Below are positions 6,402 to 9,940 of a stretch of DNA of 9,940 bases, one piece after another. The DNA is from Gallionellaceae bacterium (lineage in GTDB: Bacteria; Pseudomonadota; Gammaproteobacteria; Burkholderiales; Gallionellaceae): positions 1 to 9,940 of the forward strand of contig DMCN01000036.1 of the NCBI GenBank assembly GCA_003445795.1, written 5' to 3'. The position numbers and the translations under genes are program-made. Positions within the stretch are counted from its first letter, which is position 1, and every line of letters starts with the position of its first letter. The notes below the pieces were generated by a model that was given only the letters and a program-made list of their open reading frames with translations, had not been told where the DNA came from and did no database searches.

Positions 6402-7628
6402 CTAGATCTTGCCCGTATCTTGGTCGTGGCCGTGCTTCTTGTAAAGCACCGCCATCAGTCCCGCCATCAGCAGACCGAAGAAAAGGATGATGAGGTTGAG
6501 CGAGAGCTCGAGTTTCTCCATCAGGGCGTACAGCCCCAGCATAAGGAAGATGCTGATGTTCTCGTTGAAGTTCTGCACGGCGATGGAACGTCCCGAACCG
6601 ATCAGCAGGTGGCCGCGATGTTGCAGCAGCGCATTCATCGGCACCACGAAGAAACCAGCCATCACGCCGATGCAGATGAGTAGCAGGATGGCGAGTAGCG
6701 GATGGGTGATCGGGATCATCACCAGCACCATCAGGCCCATGCCGATACCGACCGGCAGCACGTTCACCGCATGTTCCAGTTTGATCAGGCGTGCGGCGAG
6801 CACGGAACCGATGGCGATGCCGAGGGCGAACCAGGCGATGAGTTTGGCCGCTTCGCCGATGCTGTAGTGCAGGGCGACGCCCGCCCAGGCCAGCACCAGC
6901 AGGCGCAGGGTCGCGCCCGCGCCCCAGAACAGCGTGGTGACGGCGAGCGAAACCTGGCCCAGCGGGTCTTTCCACAGCAGGATGAAGCAGTGCCAGAAGT
7001 CCTTGAGCAGGAACAGCGGGCTGGGGCTGAGCGGCTTGTGCTCGATGGGGACGAGCGGGATGTAAAGGTTGATCAGCGCCGCCAGCAGGTAGACAAAGAA
7101 GATGATGAAGATCGCCATTTCGGCGGGCGTGACGAATGAAGGGACATGCAGGTATGACATGATCGTGTGTGCAAAGCTGGGCGTGATGAGCATGCCGCCG
7201 ACCACCGCGCCGAAGATGATGGCGGCGACGGTCAGGCCCTCCATCCAGCTGTTCGCCCACACCAGCCGTTCCGCCGGCAGGTATTCGGTGAGGATGCCGT
7301 ATTTGGCTGGCGAATAGGCTGCCGCGCCAAAGCCGGCAAGGCCGTAGGCAACGAGCGGGTTGATGCCGACCAGCATGGCGACGCATCCTGCCATCTTGAT
7401 GGCGTTGCTGATGAGCATCACGCGGCCTTTCGGCAGCGAGTCGGCGAAAGCGCCGACGAAGGGCGCGAGCAGAATGAACGAAAGAATGAATGCCTGCTGC
7501 AGAACGGGCGTTTGCCAGCTGGGTGCATGCACTTGCTTCAGCAGGGCGATGGCGGCGAACAGCAGTGCGTTGTCAGCGAGCGCAGAGAAAAATTGCGCTG
7601 CGAGAATGGTATAGAAGCCGCGATTCAC
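6402..7628 (-). CDS. lplT: Lysophospholipid transporter LplT (MFS)
   Basis: About 408 residues, matching E. coli LplT (about 400). It is a multi-span major-facilitator protein; recognisable segments shared with LplT are AQFFSALADNALLFA near the start, PFVGAFADSLPKGRVM, GFGAAAYSPAKYGIL, LFWGAGATLRLL, GFFVVPMNALLQHRG and SIAVQNFNEN. LplT flips lysophosphatidylethanolamine and related lysolipids across the inner membrane for re-acylation; in E. coli it works with the acyltransferase Aas, which is not encoded here. The frame is open to an ATG at 7697, but I place the start at the GTG at 7628, giving M-N-R-G-F-Y as expected for the family. The upstream 23 codons would contain the likely promoter (extended -10 at 7656-7664), and the longer start would leave only 26 bases to alr. 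No strong ribosome binding site precedes the GTG. It is the first gene of the lplT - CNNM - lipoprotein unit. Confidence 0.9.
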   Translation of the reverse strand: MNRGFYTILAAQFFSALADNALLFAAIALLKQVHAPSWQTPVLQQAFILSFILLAPFVGAFADSLPKGRVMLISNAIKMAGCVAMLVGINPLVAYGLAGFGAAAYSPAKYGILTEYLPAERLVWANSWMEGLTVAAIIFGAVVGGMLITPSFAHTIMSYLHVPSFVTPAEMAIFIIFFVYLLAALINLYIPLVPIEHKPLSPSPLFLLKDFWHCFILLWKDPLGQVSLAVTTLFWGAGATLRLLVLAWAGVALHYSIGEAAKLIAWFALGIAIGSVLAARLIKLEHAVNVLPVGIGMGLMVLVMIPITHPLLAILLLICIGVMAGFFVVPMNALLQHRGHLLIGSGRSIAVQNFNENISIFLMLGLYALMEKLELSLNLIILFFGLLMAGLMAVLYKKHGHDQDTGKI

Positions 7629-7655
7629 TTTAACTTTTCGTTTGAGAGACGGTGT

Positions 7656-7664
7656 TTTATAACA
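7656..7664 (-). promoter_or_regulatory. Extended -10 promoter for lplT
   Basis: On the minus strand TGTTATAAA is a TGn extended -10 element with five of six matches to TATAAT. There is no good -35. A start of transcription near 7649 would leave a leader of about 20 bases before the GTG at 7628, which supports that start codon. Confidence 0.5.
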
Positions 7665-7679
7665 CGAAAATATGAGGCC

Positions 7680-7688
7680 TGCTATCAT
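7680..7688 (+). promoter_or_regulatory. Extended -10 promoter for alr
   Basis: TGCTATCAT is a TGn extended -10 with five of six matches to TATAAT. The -35 region (around 7660) is poor, as is common with extended -10 promoters. It would give a leader of about 29 bases before the alr ATG. It lies back to back with the lplT promoter, and the two -35 regions overlap. Confidence 0.45.
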
Positions 7689-7723
7689 TCGCGGCACTTA
7701 AACCGCGCTTTCCCGATTTATCC

Positions 7724-8785
7724 ATGTCCCGTCCGATACAAGCCCGCATCGACCTTTCGGCTTTGAAGAGCAACCTGCGCGTGGTGCGCCGTCTTGCCTC
7801 CAGCCGCATCATGGCGGTGATCAAGGCGAACGCCTACGGCCACGGTCTGTTACGCGCCGCCGGGGCACTGGACGAGGCGGAGGGCTTTGCGCTGCTCGAT
7901 GTGCGCGACGCCATCGCCCTGCGCGAAGCGGGTTTCCGCCAGACCATCCTGCTGCTGGAAGGCTTTTTTACGGCGGACGAATTGCCGCTGCTGGCCGAAT
8001 ACGAACTCAGCACCGTCATCCACAACCTGCAGCAACTCGCCATGCTTGATGCCTATCCGCGGCGCGGCAGTCTGTCGGTGTGGCTCAAGATCAACACCGG
8101 CATGAACCGTCTCGGTTTTGCACCGGAGCAGGTTCCCGCAGTGATGGAAAAGCTCAAGTCGCATCCGGCGATAGGCGAGGTCACGCTGATGACCCACTTC
8201 GCCCATGCCGACGAGTCGGAAGGTGTCGCCGAGCAACTCGAACGTTTCAAGGGGTTGACTGCTGCCTATCGTGCACCGCGTTCGCTGGCCAATTCCGCCG
8301 CACTGCTGCGTTATCCCGCCACCCATGCCGAATGGGTGCGCCCCGGCATCATGCTCTACGGTGCCTCGCCGTTCGCCGATACCAGCGCACAACAACTCGG
8401 TCTGCAGCCGGTGATGACATTGAGCAGCGAGATCATCTCGGTGCGCGAACTGAAGGCGGGTGACCGCGTCGGTTATGCCGGGCTGTTCCGCGCTGACAAG
8501 TGCATGCGCATCGGCACCGTCGCCTGCGGCTATGCCGACGGCTATCCGCGCCACGCGCCGACCGGCACGCCGATACTGGTGAACGGCCAGCGCGCACGCA
8601 CGCTGGGGCGGGTGTCGATGGACATGCTGAGTGTGGATATGAGCGAGGTGTCGGGTGCGGAAGTCGGCAGTCCGGTCACCCTGTGGGGCAACGGTATGCC
8701 GGTGGAAGAAGTCGCCGCCGCCGCCGGGACGATCAGTTATGAACTGATATGCGCCTTGACTGCGCGCGTACCGGTCGAATATTGA
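7724..8785 (+). CDS. alr: Alanine racemase (PLP-dependent)
   Basis: A 353-residue fold-type III PLP enzyme that interconverts L- and D-alanine to supply D-Ala for peptidoglycan, in the cytoplasm. The PLP lysine is K34 in the signature AVIKANAYGHG (31-41). The second catalytic base is Y251 in VGYAGLF (249-255). Other family landmarks are LKINTGMNRLGF (121-132), HFAHAD (158-163), RPGIMLYG (206-213), GYADGYPR (269-276) and GRVSMDM (295-301). Length and N-terminus (ARIDLSALKSNL) fit the usual 350-370-residue family without extension, so the ATG at 7724 is right despite having no obvious ribosome binding site. The gene is divergent from lplT and ends in a strong palindromic hairpin. Both neighbours concern the envelope, but a direct functional link is not shown. 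Confidence 0.96.
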   Translation: MSRPIQARIDLSALKSNLRVVRRLASSRIMAVIKANAYGHGLLRAAGALDEAEGFALLDVRDAIALREAGFRQTILLLEGFFTADELPLLAEYELSTVIHNLQQLAMLDAYPRRGSLSVWLKINTGMNRLGFAPEQVPAVMEKLKSHPAIGEVTLMTHFAHADESEGVAEQLERFKGLTAAYRAPRSLANSAALLRYPATHAEWVRPGIMLYGASPFADTSAQQLGLQPVMTLSSEIISVRELKAGDRVGYAGLFRADKCMRIGTVACGYADGYPRHAPTGTPILVNGQRARTLGRVSMDMLSVDMSEVSGAEVGSPVTLWGNGMPVEEVAAAAGTISYELICALTARVPVEY

Positions 8786-8792
8786 CGCAAAT

Positions 8793-8822
8793 AAAAACGG
8801 GCGGCGCGATCGCGCCGCCCGT
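8793..8822 (-). terminator. Palindromic terminator between alr and the DUF2846 gene
   Basis: A perfect 26-base palindrome (8797-8822; half-site ACGGGCGGCGCGA plus its complement) forms a very GC-rich hairpin. On the minus strand it is followed by TTTTTATTT, a textbook intrinsic terminator for the DUF2846 lipoprotein gene, whose stop is 18 bases upstream. On the plus strand it follows alr by 11 bases, but only GTTGTCTG follows, so termination of alr there relies on the hairpin with a poor U-tract. It is probably used from both sides. Confidence 0.85.
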
Positions 8823-8839
8823 TGTCTGAAGTCAGAACA

Positions 8840-9292
8840 TCACTTCGCTTCGTTACACTGCAGTACGTTCTGTTTTCCGACTTCTTCGGTGACCGCCTGG
8901 ATGCCGGAACCGCCTACAAAGACGCCCATCTTGATGTACTGCTGGAAGTAATAGTTCTTCCCGCCTTCGGCAGTGAATTTAAGGGTGTTGTCCCCGAATT
9001 CTGACTCGGTAGACAAAGTGTGCTCGCCCGGGGTGACTGTTTTGTGGAAGTAAACGCCATTGGCAGTTTCGCCGATGCCGACGTTGTCGATCATGAGTCT
9101 CTTCTTCAGCGCTTTTCCGACAAAGTTATTGCGATAGATATAGACGCCGGCCTGATCGGCGGCGGGAGCTGCGAAGGTCTTGCTTGCCGCATCCTGCTCT
9201 TTGGGAGCCATCGGGACTGTCGATGCGCAGCCGGTCAGGATGGCAAGTGATGCAACAACTACCAGGGTTTTCAATGATGTACTGATTTTCAT
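8840..9292 (-). CDS. DUF2846-domain lipoprotein
   Basis: A 150-residue lipoprotein. The signal peptide (MKISTSLKTLVVVASLAILTGC) ends in the lipobox L19-T-G-C22; the following Ala and Ser do not signal inner-membrane retention, so the outer membrane is likely. Residues about 45-140 fit DUF2846: AGVYIYRNN, then a short-strand beta-rich region with KKRLMIDN, GVYFHKTVTPGEHTL and NYYFQQYIKMG. The function of DUF2846 proteins is not established. An in-frame ATG at 9334 would add 14 residues in front of the signal peptide; the start at 9292 is preferred because the signal peptide begins there and AAAGG lies six bases upstream. It is convergent with alr and has its own strong terminator. Confidence 0.88.
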   Translation of the reverse strand: MKISTSLKTLVVVASLAILTGCASTVPMAPKEQDAASKTFAAPAADQAGVYIYRNNFVGKALKKRLMIDNVGIGETANGVYFHKTVTPGEHTLSTESEFGDNTLKFTAEGGKNYYFQQYIKMGVFVGGSGIQAVTEEVGKQNVLQCNEAK

Positions 9293-9319
9293 GGTGCGCC
9301 TTTCACAGTAATTGGACGA

Positions 9320-9338
9320 GCGATTGTTTGACAATCGC
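9320..9338. repeat. Inverted repeat upstream of the DUF2846 lipoprotein gene
   Basis: GCGATTGT and ACAATCGC form a perfect eight-base inverted repeat around a three-base TTG centre, 28 bases upstream of the start codon. It could be an operator or a 5'-leader hairpin. No clear -10/-35 pair is visible around it; TTGTCA within it resembles a -35 but lacks a good -10. Confidence 0.45.
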
Positions 9339-9451
9339 GCGATAGCCTAGCATAGCCATGATAAAAATGTGGGATTGGGTATTGCTATGCGTTGCCGGGA
9401 GGCCATCGATCGGATCGCGAGCGATTTGATGCATAAAATTGGCAATTGCGC

Positions 9452-9485
9452 GCGTTCCCGTCACTGCGGGCAGTGACGGGAACGC
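9452..9485 (-). terminator. Hairpin terminator of the chemoreceptor gene
   Basis: GCGTTCCCGTCACTG pairs perfectly with its complement over 15 bases, with a four-base loop (9467-9470). It begins eight bases after the stop codon of the chemoreceptor gene on the minus strand. No uninterrupted U-tract follows (AATTTT comes about 12 bases later), so it may act as a terminator with a displaced U-run or as a 3'-end stabiliser. Confidence 0.65.
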
Positions 9486-9493
9486 ACTTTAGT

Positions 9494-9940
9494 TCAGGCG
9501 ATACGGAAGCGTGCCGCCAGTTCGTCCAGCTGTTTGCTGAGGTCCGTCATCTGCTGGGCGGATGCGGCGGTCTGGGCCGAGGCCAGATTGTTCTCTTCGG
9601 TTCCCTGGGCGATCTTTTCGATGCGTTGCGCGATGTCGCGGGCGGCAAGGGACTGTTCCTGGATCGCCGAGTTGATGTCGTCCACCGCATGCGCGGCGTG
9701 CTGTGCCGCATCGCGGATGCTGCTGACGGAATCGCCGGCCTTGCGTGCCAGACCGACCCCGTCGCTGACCCGCTTCACCCCTACCTCCATCTCATCGACC
9801 GCCAGTTTGGTGCTGTTCTGGATCTTGGCGATCATGCCGGTGATCTCCTTGGTCGATGTCGCTGTCCGTTCGGCGAGCTTGCGCACCTCGTCCGCCACTA
9901 CGGCAAAACCACGGCCCTGCTCGCCGGCGCGCGCCGCTTC
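9494..9940 (-). CDS. Methyl-accepting chemotaxis protein, C-terminal signalling domain, 5' end outside the window
   Basis: The last 148 codons of a chemoreceptor; the sensor domain and membrane segments lie beyond the right edge. The frame enters at 9940 as EAARAGEQGRGFAVV and continues ADEVRKLAERT, the highly conserved hairpin tip that contacts CheA and CheW in the cytoplasm. The rest is the descending helix of the coiled coil, with the Ala/Glu/Gln-rich heptads expected for an adaptation-helix region (for example IQEQSLAARDIAQRIEKIAQ). It ends LAARFRIA with no CheR-binding NWETF-type tail. A GTG at 9898 lies inside the conserved tip and is not a start. The signal sensed cannot be inferred. 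A long hairpin follows the stop. Confidence 0.93.
   Translation of the reverse strand, partial: EAARAGEQGRGFAVVADEVRKLAERTATSTKEITGMIAKIQNSTKLAVDEMEVGVKRVSDGVGLARKAGDSVSSIRDAAQHAAHAVDDINSAIQEQSLAARDIAQRIEKIAQGTEENNLASAQTAASAQQMTDLSKQLDELAARFRIA

Noticed and set aside
6391..7386. A second minus-strand open frame of 331 codons within lplT
   Set aside because: Arg/His/Pro-rich frameshift shadow of lplT with no recognisable features.
7629..7697. Longer LplT N-terminus from the ATG at 7697
   Set aside because: It would bury the likely lplT promoter in the coding region and adds 23 residues absent from the family's usual start.
1..9940. Mobile element, phage or defence island
   Set aside because: No transposase, integrase, terminal repeats, CRISPR repeats or abrupt base-composition change is visible; most genes are chromosomal housekeeping or envelope genes.

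Overview
The window looks like an ordinary chromosomal stretch of a GC-rich Gram-negative bacterium. The gene set fits a betaproteobacterium: an LplT-type transporter beginning V/M-N-R-G-F-Y, a periplasmic SGNH esterase, a biosynthetic-type alanine racemase and a chemoreceptor. A relative of the Gallionellaceae/Nitrosomonadales is my guess from general resemblance; nothing here proves it. I see no insertion sequence, phage gene, CRISPR array, tRNA or rRNA.

Layout, left to right. Positions 1-959 (minus) hold the first 319 codons of a fusion protein: a helix-turn-helix-like N-terminus, a charged helical region, a plant-type [2Fe-2S] ferredoxin domain and the start of a flavin-reductase-like domain; it runs off the left edge. 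tesA, a lipoprotein SGNH esterase, lies upstream of it on the same strand. Divergent from tesA is a two-gene plus-strand unit: a shortened ClpX paralogue, then a fusion of an aminoglycoside-phosphotransferase-like domain with a P-loop kinase domain.

From 7628 back to 4424 lies a minus-strand unit: lplT, a CNNM/CorC-type membrane protein with CBS domains, a 62-residue lipoprotein, and a 62-residue Cys/His-rich protein of unknown function. The last gene is preceded by a roughly 270-base leader. On the minus strand this leader has the hallmarks of a cyclic-di-GMP class I (GEMM) riboswitch, followed by a candidate antiterminator and an overlapping intrinsic terminator. This is the most interesting element of the window: c-di-GMP appears to gate transcription of a tiny probable metal-binding protein.

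alr is divergent from lplT. The 95-base gap holds two back-to-back extended -10 promoters. A strong palindromic terminator separates alr from a convergent DUF2846 lipoprotein gene. The right edge holds the last 148 codons of a methyl-accepting chemotaxis protein with its own hairpin terminator. A chemoreceptor and a c-di-GMP riboswitch in one window fit an organism that switches between motile and attached life, but they need not be functionally linked.
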